A DNA stretch of 64,000 nucleotides from JAKIYB01 sp964590255 (GTDB lineage: Bacteria; Armatimonadota; Hebobacteria; CAIYQO01). Shown here in pieces: positions 50,502 through 58,541 of the stretch (position 1 is the first letter of the stretch; every line of letters starts with the position of its first letter). Where the stretch lies: NCBI GenBank assembly GCA_964590255.1, contig CAZPYA010000016.1, forward strand, positions 1 to 64,000, in the 5' to 3' direction. The translations under genes and the position numbers were made by a program. The notes beneath the pieces were generated by a model, which saw only the letters and a program-made list of their open reading frames with translations, had not been told where the DNA came from and did no database searches.

Positions 50502-52361
50502 TTATCGTCGACGTCCACCTGGCCCACCGAAGATGCCGCGGCTGCGGGAGTTGGCGGCGGTGGTCGACTCTTCAATGGCGGTGACCACCAGTTCGCCTTC
50601 CTTCACGCCGCTGACGATCTCGGTGTTGTCGACGCCGGCGATGCCCACCTGCACCGGCACGGTGACCAGCTCCGTGCCGCGCAGAATCTGCACGGTGTTG
50701 CCGTCGTCCGTCTCCTTCAGCGCCTCGCTGGGCACCAGCAGCGCGTGCTTTTTACGCTCGGTAACAAAGTCGCAGGTGGCGTTCATGCCGGGTTTCAACC
50801 GCGTGTCCGTCCAGTCGAGTTGCACGGTCACCGGGATCGTTGTCACGCTGGAAGTCGTGACAGCCTGCGGGGCGATGGTCTTGACCACGCCGCTGAACAG
50901 CTCATTGGGGTAGGCGTCCACGGTGATGTCGACGTTCTGTCCGAGGGCGATTTTGCTAATGTCCGTTTCATCCACATCGACCGAGATGCGCATCTTCGTC
51001 ACGTCGGCGATGTCGACCAGCGCCACCCCGGCGCCGGTGCCGCCAATGGAGGCGCGTCCGGCGGTGACAATGGAGCCGACTTCCGCGTATTTCATCACCA
51101 CGACGCCGTCGCGCGGGGCATAGATCGCCGTATAGTTCAATTGCGTGCGGGCGTTTGTCACCGAGGCGGCGGTGCGTCGGGCCTGGGCTTCCGCCTGGGT
51201 GATGTCCTGCAGGCGCATGCGAATCTGCGCCGCGCTGGCGCGGGCGGCGGTGAGATTCGCTTCCGACTGCTTCACCGCCGCGCGGGCGGCGGCCACGTCC
51301 TGCGCCTTTACGGTGTCCTGCCCCTTGCCGGACTGCGCGTTCGTCAGCGCCGCTTCCGCCTGCTTCATCGCGGCGCGCGCCGAATTCACGTCCTGCGCCT
51401 TCAAATCATCCTGGATGCTGTTCGTTTTGGCGGTATCCAGCGCGGCGTCGGCCTGGTCCACCCGCGCCTGCGCGGCAGCCAGATCGTCTTTTACCTCATC
51501 CTTCACCGTGTCGAACTTGTTTCTCGCGGTAGCCAACTGCGCCCGCGCCACGTCGAAGCGCTGTTGCGCGGCGTCCACGGCGCTTTTGGCCACAAAGCCC
51601 TTGGCCAGCAACTGGCGCTGACGGTCCAAATCCTTCTCCGCATACGCGTGGTTCGCCTGCGCCTGCTCGTGGCTGGCCTGGGCGGCGGCGAGCTTCTGCG
51701 GGCTCAGCGAGGTTTTCGTCTGCTGCAGCGCCGCCTGCGCAGAGGCGAGACTCGCTTCTGCCTGCTTGATGGCCGTTTGTGTCAGGCGCGGCTGGGTCTT
51801 CGCCTGGGTTTCCGCCTGCGCCAGCCGGGCGCGGGCGGCGGTGAGCGCCTCCTCGGCCTGTCGGACGGCGGAGGTCGACGAAGTGTTTTGCATGGTCGCC
51901 AAGCCTTCGGCCTGCGCGAGCCGCAGTTTCGCCTGGGCGAGCGCCTGCTCGGCTGCTGCCACGCTGGTGGCGGTCTGGCTGCGCTGCAGATCGAGATTCT
52001 CGCGGGCCGAGCGTACGCGGGAGGAGGCGCTGGTCATGTCCGCCTCAACCTGCTGCAGCGCGCTCCGCGGGTCGGCGTCGTCGATGCGCGCGATGAGCTG
52101 GCCGGCTTTCACCGTGTCGCCTTCATCGACCAGCAGCTCGACGACCTGTCCGCCGACGTTTGACTTCACCTGCACCGTCGAGACCGGCTGCAGCGTACCG
52201 TTGCCGGAGACGCTGGCGGTGACGGTGCCGTAGAAGGCCTTCGCCGTGGAAATTTTCGGTTCGGGTTTCTTGGTGAATTTCGCTTTCAAGAAGAAGCCGA
52301 GAGCGACGACCACGATGATCGCCAGGATAATCCAGCCGATGGGGCGACGTTTACTGCGCAT
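50502..52361 (-). CDS. HlyD-family periplasmic adaptor with very long coiled coil
   Basis: A 619-residue membrane-fusion protein. One N-terminal membrane helix (about 7-26), a biotinyl-lipoyl half (GTLQPVSTVQVKSNVGGQVVELLVDEGDTVKAGQLIARI in parts), then about 280 residues of Ala/Gln-rich heptads (about 100-390) and a C-terminal barrel region (IYAPRDGVVVMKYAEVG, VDVDETDISKIALGQNV, KPGMNATCDF). The coiled coil is far longer than the roughly 130-200 residues usual in MacA-type adaptors. It bridges the ABC permease to the TolC-type channel. ATG 52361 has GGAGG 5 bases upstream and overlaps the channel gene stop by 11 bp. Confidence 0.9.
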   Translation of the reverse strand: MRSKRRPIGWIILAIIVVVALGFFLKAKFTKKPEPKISTAKAFYGTVTASVSGNGTLQPVSTVQVKSNVGGQVVELLVDEGDTVKAGQLIARIDDADPRSALQQVEADMTSASSRVRSARENLDLQRSQTATSVAAAEQALAQAKLRLAQAEGLATMQNTSSTSAVRQAEEALTAARARLAQAETQAKTQPRLTQTAIKQAEASLASAQAALQQTKTSLSPQKLAAAQASHEQAQANHAYAEKDLDRQRQLLAKGFVAKSAVDAAQQRFDVARAQLATARNKFDTVKDEVKDDLAAAQARVDQADAALDTAKTNSIQDDLKAQDVNSARAAMKQAEAALTNAQSGKGQDTVKAQDVAAARAAVKQSEANLTAARASAAQIRMRLQDITQAEAQARRTAASVTNARTQLNYTAIYAPRDGVVVMKYAEVGSIVTAGRASIGGTGAGVALVDIADVTKMRISVDVDETDISKIALGQNVDITVDAYPNELFSGVVKTIAPQAVTTSSVTTIPVTVQLDWTDTRLKPGMNATCDFVTERKKHALLVPSEALKETDDGNTVQILRGTELVTVPVQVGIAGVDNTEIVSGVKEGELVVTAIEESTTAANSRSRGIFGGPGGRRR

Positions 52362-53613
52362 AGAGTCCTCCCTGGGTGCCGATGGCATATTCGAGTTGGG
52401 CATACGCCGTGAAATAATCGTAGCGCGCCTGCACGGCGTTGCTCTGCGCCGTGGCGACGTCGACCTGAGCGTTCAGCAGGTCCAGCGGGATGCCCAGCCC
52501 CTGTTTGTAGCGGTCCTGCTGGGCGTCGAAATTTCTCCGCGCAGCCTGTTCGCTCAGGTCGCTGGCGGCCAGTCGCTCCTTCGCGCTGGTCAGGTTGAGA
52601 TACGCTTCCTCGACATCCGCCTGGATGTCGCGACCGATCTGCTCGGCGCGCAGCGCGGCGGTGGAAAGGTTGGCCTGCGCTTCGCGCAGGTTCGCGCGGT
52701 TGCGCCCGCCGTTGAACAGGTCGTAGGCGATACCGCCGGTGATGGCCAAGGCATTCGGATCGCCGCTGCCCACCGGCTGGTCGAAGGTGCCGTTCACTAC
52801 CAGTCGCGGCTGCAGCGCCAGCTTAGCCGTCTTCACCGTCGCCTGGGCGGAGGATACGCCGGCCTGCGTTTCGCCCACGTCCGGACGCGTCTGCAGCGCC
52901 GCTGTTGTCGCCGCATCCAATTCAGGCACGGCCAGGTTTGCCGGTCCGACGAACTCCTGTATGTCGAAAGAACGCGACGTCGCCAGGCCCATCGACTGCT
53001 GCAGGTTGATGGCCGCGGTGCGGATGGCGGTATTCGCCACCAGCAGATCCACCCTGGCGTTCGCCAGTTGCGCCTGCACCGGCAGCGCGTCCACTTCAGC
53101 GGCGTCACCCGCTTCCACCCGCGCCTGCACCAGCTTCAGGTAGCCATCCAGGTAGGCCATCCGCGCGGTCTGCACTGCCGCCAGGTGGCGTGCGCGCAGC
53201 AGCGCGAAGTAGTCGCGCGTGACGGCGAAAACCACCGTCTGCCTCGTGCGCGCCAGGGTGAAGCCGCTTTGCGTCACCCCGGCCTTCGCGCCGCGTATGC
53301 GCGCCTCACGCAGGCCGCCGTCATAAAAGTTTTCCGTCACTGTCAGCGACGTGCCGTTGCGCTGTCCGGTGGCACGGCCCGACTCCAGCAGCACCGTGCT
53401 CTGCTGCAGGCCGATAGTGGGGTAGTAGGCGCTTTGCGCCTGGGTTACGCGGGCTTCCGCGCCAGCCACGCTGTTGGCGCCTTGCAGGATGTTCGTCTGG
53501 CGCTGTAGCGCCGAGTCGATGCACTCCCGCAGCGTCAACGGCGCCGGGGCTTGCGCCCATGCCGCGCCGGCGAGACCCAGCGCGAACAGCAGGATGGGGA
53601 TCGGGTGTCTCAT
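52351..53613 (-). CDS. TolC-family outer-membrane efflux protein
   Basis: A 420-residue outer-membrane channel subunit with a signal peptide (IPILLFALGLAGAAWAQ). Two repeated helical/strand halves, with sequences such as TLRECIDSALQRQTNILQG and RPDVGETQAGVSSAQATVKTAKLALQPRL, follow the family pattern. It would form the trimeric tunnel for the HlyD-ABC system. Its ATG overlaps the MarR stop by ATGA, and its stop overlaps the adaptor start, so the whole set is one tightly coupled operon. Its presence implies an outer membrane. Confidence 0.92.
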   Translation of the reverse strand: MRHPIPILLFALGLAGAAWAQAPAPLTLRECIDSALQRQTNILQGANSVAGAEARVTQAQSAYYPTIGLQQSTVLLESGRATGQRNGTSLTVTENFYDGGLREARIRGAKAGVTQSGFTLARTRQTVVFAVTRDYFALLRARHLAAVQTARMAYLDGYLKLVQARVEAGDAAEVDALPVQAQLANARVDLLVANTAIRTAAINLQQSMGLATSRSFDIQEFVGPANLAVPELDAATTAALQTRPDVGETQAGVSSAQATVKTAKLALQPRLVVNGTFDQPVGSGDPNALAITGGIAYDLFNGGRNRANLREAQANLSTAALRAEQIGRDIQADVEEAYLNLTSAKERLAASDLSEQAARRNFDAQQDRYKQGLGIPLDLLNAQVDVATAQSNAVQARYDYFTAYAQLEYAIGTQGGLYAQ

Positions 53614-54095
53614 GGCTTTGCTCCTTGCGTTGGCGCGCCGGTGGCTTTCAGCGTGAAGACCCGGCGTAAAATCGTCATGGCGGCGATGATAATCGCATAC
53701 TCCTCTTCCGGCAACCCGTCGATCTGTCGGGCGAAGAACGCGGTGGCTTCCTGATGAAAAGCTGCCAGCGTGGCGTAGCCGTGTGACGTCAGCGACAGCA
53801 GCACGCGCCGGCGGTCCTCCGGCGGAATTTGTCGCGTAATCAGCCCGCGCTCCACCAGGCCATCGATGAGTTTCGAGGACGACGGCAGCCCGGACGCGAG
53901 GTGCTTCGCGACGAAGGAGAGCGAGGCGCCATCATGATCCTTGATGACGCGCAGCGCGTGGAACTGCGGGGCCGACAGCTCGGTGGCGTGTCGCCGGTGC
54001 ATCTCCGCGCCGATGGTGCGCATCACCAGCGGCAACGTCTCCATCACCGCGCCGGCACAGCACTTTGCCGTTTGGTTCGTCGTTGATTCGCTCAT
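53610..54095 (-). CDS. MarR-family regulator of the efflux operon
   Basis: A 161-residue winged-helix regulator: dimerisation helices at both ends, LSAPQFHALRVI, helix-turn-helix LSFVAKHLASGLPSSSKLIDGLVERGLITR and the wing PEDRRRVLLSLT. It is the first gene of the efflux operon and most likely represses it, lifting repression when a toxic compound binds. ATG 54095 is preferred over TTG 54110; GGAGAAG lies just upstream. A Cys pair near the N-terminus (KCCAG, residues about 12-13) could allow redox sensing. A palindrome overlaps its promoter. Confidence 0.9.
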   Translation of the reverse strand: MSESTTNQTAKCCAGAVMETLPLVMRTIGAEMHRRHATELSAPQFHALRVIKDHDGASLSFVAKHLASGLPSSSKLIDGLVERGLITRQIPPEDRRRVLLSLTSHGYATLAAFHQEATAFFARQIDGLPEEEYAIIIAAMTILRRVFTLKATGAPTQGAKP

Positions 54096-54114
54096 CAAAC
54101 ACTTCTCCAAGGTA

Positions 54115-54135
54115 ATAGTTGCATAAGCGAACTAT
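54115..54135. promoter_or_regulatory. Candidate MarR operator
   Basis: ATAGTT (54115-54120) and AACTAT (54130-54135) form an inverted repeat with a 9-bp centre. It overlaps the -10 box of the efflux-operon promoter, the typical position for MarR autorepression. Confidence 0.55.
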
Positions 54136-54159
54136 ATACCTGCGCTCAATACCTGTCAA
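54131..54159 (-). promoter_or_regulatory. Near-consensus sigma70 promoter of the MarR-efflux operon
   Basis: On the minus strand TTGACA (54154-54159), exactly 17 bp, then TATAGT (54131-54136). The start of transcription would be about 30 bases before the MarR ATG. Confidence 0.75.
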
Positions 54160-54342
54160 GGGGTCGAGATGACGTATTGCCATTCTGCCCCCGCAATATC
54201 ACAGCCACATCACAAGATGATGGGGCTTTCATGGAAAGTGCACCATCGCCAAATGCGGACAGAGGCGAAAAAGTGGCAAGTATGTTACAATACAGCATTA
54301 AGCCCGTCCGGGCGCTGCTGATGAGTACGAGGAGACACATCC

Positions 54343-55260
54343 ATGCGCATTCTCGGCACTTCCTATCTGAATTTGCTTGATAGCCTGCACGACGGCGTCT
54401 ACGTGGTCAACCGCGACCGCCGCATCCGCTTCTGGAATTCCAGCGCGGTGCAGATCACCGGGTATACCCCCGAGCAGGTGCTCAATCAGCGCTGCTCGGA
54501 TAATCTGCTCATGCACGTGGACGCGGAAGGCAAGCCGCTTTGCAAGGACTGCTGTCCACTGCGCGCCACGCTGCAGGATGGCCAGAAGCGCGAGTTGGAA
54601 GCTTATCTGCACCATGCCGACGGCCATCGTATCCCCGTGCTGGTGCGCGTGTCGCCGCTCATCAACGCGAAGGGGCAGATCGTTGGCGCCATCGAGAGCT
54701 TCAACGAAAGCACGCTGCGCGCCGACCTCATCGAGCGCCTGCATCAGTTGGAAAGCCTTGCGCTGCTCGACGAGTTGACCCAGGTGGGCAACCGCCGCTA
54801 TTCCAATATCACTATGAGTACGCGCATGCACGAGTTCACGCGTTACAACATCCCCTTCGGGGTGATGATGGTGGATGTCGACACCTTCAAGGAGTTCAAC
54901 GACACCTACGGGCATGACGTGGGCGACATGGTCATCCGCATGGTCGCTCGCACCATGCAGGATGCGCTGCGTACCAGTGACGTGCTCTGCCGTTGGGGTG
55001 GCGACGAGTTCCTCATCATCGTGCCCAACGCCAACGAAGAGCAGTTGCTGCGCCTGGGCGACCGCCTGCGCAGCCTGATTTCCACGTCGTTCCTAACCCA
55101 GTCCCAGGGCATTCTCAAAGTCACCGTCTCCGGCGGCGCTACCATGGCCCTCCCCGACGATACCGCCGAGAGCCTGCTCAAGCGCGCCGACACGTTGCTC
55201 TACCGCAGCAAAGACGCCGGCCGCAACCGCATCACCGTGGAAACAGTTAGTCCGGCATAA
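54343..55260 (+). CDS. PAS-GGDEF diguanylate cyclase
   Basis: A 305-residue soluble protein: PAS domain (about 8-125, with FWNSSAVQITGYTPEQVL) carrying a Cys-rich insert CKDCCPL, a short coiled linker and a GGDEF domain (about 140-300). The active site RWGGDEF is intact and an inhibitory RxxD site (RTSD) lies five residues upstream, so it should make c-di-GMP with product feedback. The PAS Cys cluster hints at metal or redox sensing. ATG 54343 follows GAGGAG by 8 bases. It is divergent from the MarR operon and shares its 247-bp intergenic region. Confidence 0.92.
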   Translation: MRILGTSYLNLLDSLHDGVYVVNRDRRIRFWNSSAVQITGYTPEQVLNQRCSDNLLMHVDAEGKPLCKDCCPLRATLQDGQKRELEAYLHHADGHRIPVLVRVSPLINAKGQIVGAIESFNESTLRADLIERLHQLESLALLDELTQVGNRRYSNITMSTRMHEFTRYNIPFGVMMVDVDTFKEFNDTYGHDVGDMVIRMVARTMQDALRTSDVLCRWGGDEFLIIVPNANEEQLLRLGDRLRSLISTSFLTQSQGILKVTVSGGATMALPDDTAESLLKRADTLLYRSKDAGRNRITVETVSPA

Positions 55261-55363
55261 ACACGGTAGTGGAAACTGGGCGGCGGATACAATGATTTTT
55301 CGCACTGGAATATCGCGTTGATCAGTAGCTGCTGACTCTGCGAGATCCGACCAGTTGGCGCAC

Positions 55364-55421
55364 GACTACCCCCCGCGACTACCCCCACTTTTTCATGTTT
55401 ATTACGAAAAAGGGGGTAGTC
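55364..55421. repeat. GACTACCCCC palindromic repeat, copy 2
   Basis: Same organisation as 21191-21260: GACTACCCCC units, TTTTT, CGAAAAA and GGGGGTAGTC, with a shorter left part. The outer ends pair as a 10-bp stem. Confidence 0.75.
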
Positions 55422-55587
55422 AGATGCGCTGTTGCGGCGCTGGCTGGCAGGCGGTAAGGTGTTATGCGGTGCTGGTGGTAGTATAGAACAGGTGTGTGCT
55501 TTTGTCAATAGCGAACAGAGGGATTCGTAGTAGGAAGCACCGGCGAAGGCATGCCCGGCCGTAAACCCCACCCCTGCCTGAAGGCCA

Positions 55588-55609
55588 CCCCTCCCCTGCA
55601 GGAGAGGGG
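55588..55609. repeat. Short palindromic repeat, CCCCTCCCC/GGAGAGGGG family, copy 4
   Basis: CCCCTCCCCTGCAGGAGAGGGG, differing from the copy at 13333-13354 mainly in the loop. TATTTT follows. Confidence 0.65.
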
Positions 55610-55771
55610 TATTTTATAGCGTAAGGGCACCTTGTGGATGAGACAGTGATACTTTTGCGAGGGGACAGTATCTATCCAGCTTTGTTTGCATGCGGGAGGA
55701 AAGCGACGATCAGCGTGAAAATAGGTGATAGCGCTATTACCAAGGGTTGCAGAGTGTGAAAGGGGTTCGGA

Positions 55772-56893
55772 ATGATTATCACCGTCGGGCAGACCACCGC
55801 GGCGGATATGTGTGGTGCGACAAATACGGCGATTCAGGCGGCGCTGGATTTTGTGGCGGCGCGGGGTGGGGGCGAGGTGCGCGTGGGGCCGGGGGTGTAT
55901 ACGCTGTGGGACGCCATCCGACTACCGAGCGGCACCAGCATGATCGGCGCGGGTGCGGAGACGGTGTTGAAGAAGGCGGACGGCTGGAAGGCGCCGCTGT
56001 GGGAGGACGGCGACTGGGGCGACCACTGGATCTGCTGCGATCCGCTGCCGCCGTTGCAGGTGGGACAGGGGGTGACGGTGGAGTCGGGGGCATTCGGCGG
56101 CTTCTTCGCCACGGTGGGCACCGTCGACCGGATTGAGGGCAATCGGGCGCGCATCACCCGTCGCTTCACCGCCGACTTCATGGTGGCGCAGGGGGCGTTC
56201 GCCGCCACCATACACCCACTGGTGTCGGTGGAGGAGGCGGCGCACGTGCAGATACGCAACCTGGTTATCGACGGCAACGGCGCCAACAACCCGCGCATGA
56301 ATGGCTGCCGCGGCGCGGCGATTTACGGCTGCTTCGGGCATGATGTGCATGTCTCCAATATCACGGTGCGCCATTTCCACGGCGACGCACTGAGCTTTCA
56401 GCACAGCCACGGCTGGGTGGTGGAGGATTGCCTGTTCGAAGACAACCTGGGCGGCGGCATGCACCCCGGCTCGGGCTCGAAGGTGCCAGTCATCCGCAAT
56501 TGCACCTCGCGGCGCAACGCGGGGTGGGGGATGTTCGTGTGCTGGCGGGTGAAAGGCGCGCGCTACGAGGACAACATCCTGGAGGATAACGGCGCCGGCG
56601 GCATCTCCATCGGCCACAAGGATACCGACAACACCTTCCTGCGCAACCGCATCGCCAACAACGCCGGCCCGGGCATCTATACCCGCGATGAGACGTTCCC
56701 CATGGCCCCGCACCGCGGCGTCTATCGGGAGAACGTGATCTCCGGCAACAATGGAGGCGGCGCGCAGGTGGTGCTGGACGGCGCGGTACATGACCTGGTA
56801 TTCACCGAGAATCGTTTTGACGCCGGCGCCGAGCGCTACCAGGTGGGCGAGGGCGTGGTGAACCTGCGGGTGGAGGAGACAACGAGCGTGTAG
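55772..56893 (+). CDS. Right-handed beta-helix repeat protein
   Basis: A 373-residue protein with no signal peptide. It begins with a Pectate-lyase-3-like segment (NTAIQAALDFVAARGGGEVRVGPGVYTL) and continues with parallel beta-helix coils rich in Asn and Gly (IRNLVIDGNGANNPR, VSNITVRHFHGDALSFQ, YEDNILEDNGAGGISIG, NRIANNAGPGIYTRD). Such folds occur in pectate lyases, epimerases and other polysaccharide-active enzymes; no catalytic set can be assigned by eye, so the substrate is unknown. AAGGGG precedes ATG 55772 by 6 bases. A terminator follows. Confidence 0.82.
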   Translation: MIITVGQTTAADMCGATNTAIQAALDFVAARGGGEVRVGPGVYTLWDAIRLPSGTSMIGAGAETVLKKADGWKAPLWEDGDWGDHWICCDPLPPLQVGQGVTVESGAFGGFFATVGTVDRIEGNRARITRRFTADFMVAQGAFAATIHPLVSVEEAAHVQIRNLVIDGNGANNPRMNGCRGAAIYGCFGHDVHVSNITVRHFHGDALSFQHSHGWVVEDCLFEDNLGGGMHPGSGSKVPVIRNCTSRRNAGWGMFVCWRVKGARYEDNILEDNGAGGISIGHKDTDNTFLRNRIANNAGPGIYTRDETFPMAPHRGVYRENVISGNNGGGAQVVLDGAVHDLVFTENRFDAGAERYQVGEGVVNLRVEETTSV

Positions 56894-56930
56894 GGATTGA
56901 TTAGCCGCAAAAGAACACAAAGGGCACAAG

Positions 56931-56964
56931 AAAGGGCCGGGGCGGAAGCTTGCGGCCCTTTTTG
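56931..56964 (+). terminator. Rho-independent terminator after the beta-helix gene
   Basis: AAAGGGCCG (56931-56939) pairs with CGGCCCTTT (56953-56961), followed by TTTG. It lies 37 bp after the stop codon. Confidence 0.75.
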
Positions 56965-56986
56965 TTGAGGGTTGTTCGTTCGGAGG

Positions 56987-57066
56987 GTAATTCGGTGACA
57001 GCCAGCCTTTGTTCTTTCGCTTCACTGCGTTCCGCTGCAGAAAAAGGGAGGCAGTCACCGAATTAC
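56987..57066. repeat. 80-bp inverted-repeat element
   Basis: GTAATTCGGTGAC (56987-56999) and its exact complement (57054-57066) bound the element; pairing continues inward with one mismatch to about 17 bp. Size and layout are like a REP or MITE unit. Confidence 0.65.
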
Positions 57067-57139
57067 TGAGGAGTGTGTAGGCGCTTCCCTGGTGAAGATA
57101 TGACAGGCGTCACTCGACCGGCCCCGGCTTAAGCCGGGG

Positions 57140-57319
57140 TCTGGGTGAAGCCGGCTGAAGCCGGCAGAGGGAAAGCAGGTGATGGGTGGGTTCGTCTGCC
57201 GGTGGGCGGGAAATGGGTACAGCAACGCATGGCGCGGCGCGTGCCATTTCGGACACGGCGCGCAGGATCGCGCCATGCGTTACAGTCCCCATTTCCTGCT
57301 GATCGATAGCTGTTCGCGG
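57140..57319. repeat. Long palindromic dispersed repeat, copy B
   Basis: The core 57204-57319 matches 13488-13603 at all but two positions that I can see, and 57140-57203 is also similar to copy A. A short upstream block (57086-57130, with CCCTGGTGAAGATATGAC) corresponds to 13219-13262, but here it lies next to the core, whereas in copy A about 160 bp of other sequence intervenes. Confidence 0.8.
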
Positions 57320-57382
57320 TATTTCAAAGGAATCGGGGATGCCTAATATGGATGAACATCGTCGGGTACGTGCCTCGTTCGG

Positions 57383-57417
57383 CCCGGCGCATGCCCCGTC
57401 GAGGGGCATGCGCCGGG
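57383..57417. repeat. Perfect 15-bp hairpin
   Basis: CCCGGCGCATGCCCC (57383-57397) and its exact complement (57403-57417) with a 5-base loop. No T tract follows; it belongs to the palindrome island. Confidence 0.7.
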
Positions 57418-57420
57418 TGT

Positions 57421-57458
57421 GCGGATTACAAATCCGCGCTCCCAGGGGTGGCTATTTT
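57421..57458. repeat. Small dispersed repeat, copy B
   Basis: GCGGATT-ACA-AATCCGC and the following stretch to GCTATTT match 13763-13800, with a few substitutions. Confidence 0.65.
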
Positions 57459-57572
57459 CGGCAACGGCGGGGGATAGCCCCTTGAACGGGCATGTTCGAT
57501 GATGCCGGCGATGCACCTGCTCCGTGTCACACGGTGTGAACCGGCATCGTCGCTCTCTTTCGCGGATCGGGA

Positions 57573-58406
57573 TCAGGGTTCCTTCCGGGGCGGCATGGTG
57601 GCGCATAGCCAGTCGATAAGGCAGGCGGAGACGGCCTCGTGTCCGGCGTCGTTGTGCAGCTCGTGCAGCAGGCCGTCGAAGACTGTCAGCGTGCATTGTG
57701 GCGCGCGTGTGGCGAAGGCGCGGACGGCGTCAACGCTGCTGACGGCGTCCGCGCTGCCGATCATCAGCAGCAGCGGCAGTGGGAAATCCGCCGCGTGGGC
57801 CAGCGCCCATTCCCCGGCGCGCAGCATCTCCAGGCCCAGCCGCGCGGAGAGCTGGGCGTGGTTCAGCGGGTCGTGCTGTGATGCCGGCTCATGGGTACAC
57901 ATGGCGCGCTTGACCCCGCTATTGAACTGGAAGGATGGCCAGAGGGCATACATCAGGTATGCCGCCGCCAGCTTCCACAGCGGGGTGCGGATGGCCGGGC
58001 GCAGCAGCGGGGCGGTGGCAACCACGCCGGCCAGCGCCGGTTGGCGGTTAACGACGTAGTTTAATGCCAGCGCGCCGCCCATGCTGTGGCCATATAGGAA
58101 GCATGGGACGCCGGGATAGCGGATGGCCGCGTCGCGCAGCAGCAGGTCGATGTCGTCGAGGAGGGTGGTATACGTCGGACTGTGCCCGCGCACGCCTTCC
58201 GAATAGCCGTGGCCGCGGAGATCGAAGGCGGAGAGGGCGAATCCGGCCGCGGTGAGGGCGCCGGCCAGGCCGGCGTAACGGCTGCTGTGTTCGCCATGGC
58301 CGTGCACCAGGCAGACGACCGCATCCGCCGGACGGTCGGGCGTCCATGCCTGCGCGTGCAGATGAAGGCCATCGCTGGCCTGCCAGGTGTATTCGCGATG
58401 CTCCAT
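57573..58406 (-). CDS. Lysophospholipase / monoacylglycerol lipase-like hydrolase
   Basis: A 277-residue alpha/beta hydrolase of the Hydrolase_4 (serine aminopeptidase S33-like) family. Oxyanion region VHGHGEHSSRY, FDLRGHGYSEG, nucleophile Ser in YGHSMGGALAL, acid in GSADAVSS and His in LLHELHND form a complete triad. No signal peptide, so it is cytoplasmic; it likely cleaves monoacylglycerol or lysophospholipid esters. GGAG lies only 3 bases from the ATG, so the exact start has some doubt. It is isolated, flanked by the palindrome island. Confidence 0.87.
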   Translation of the reverse strand: MEHREYTWQASDGLHLHAQAWTPDRPADAVVCLVHGHGEHSSRYAGLAGALTAAGFALSAFDLRGHGYSEGVRGHSPTYTTLLDDIDLLLRDAAIRYPGVPCFLYGHSMGGALALNYVVNRQPALAGVVATAPLLRPAIRTPLWKLAAAYLMYALWPSFQFNSGVKRAMCTHEPASQHDPLNHAQLSARLGLEMLRAGEWALAHAADFPLPLLLMIGSADAVSSVDAVRAFATRAPQCTLTVFDGLLHELHNDAGHEAVSACLIDWLCATMPPRKEP

Positions 58407-58541
58407 ACGCTCCGTAGACGGGGATCTAACTGGAGTATAGCGGATGAATCAGTGGTCGAATACTAACGGCATGTCATGTAAACATACCGTGAATTGATTT
58501 TCTGATCGGTCCGTTATATATTGACTCGTCGACATTCCATA

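Larger units (their letters stand above)
55261..55771. other. Repeat-containing intergenic region
   Basis: A 511-bp gap without a credible gene. It holds copy 2 of the GACTACCCCC repeat (55364-55421) and a CCCCTCCCC/GGAGAGGGG palindrome (55588-55609). The remainder shows nothing I can assign. Confidence 0.6.
56965..57572. other. Gene-free island of palindromes
   Basis: About 600 bp without a gene but with at least five separate inverted repeats: 56987-57066, 57122-57139, 57204-57319, 57383-57417 and 57421-57437. Parts correspond to 13.2-13.8 kb. Confidence 0.7.

Noticed and set aside
50475..52163. 562-residue plus-strand frame opposite the HlyD adaptor
   Set aside because: Antisense low-complexity reading of the Ala/Gln coiled coil; no family features.
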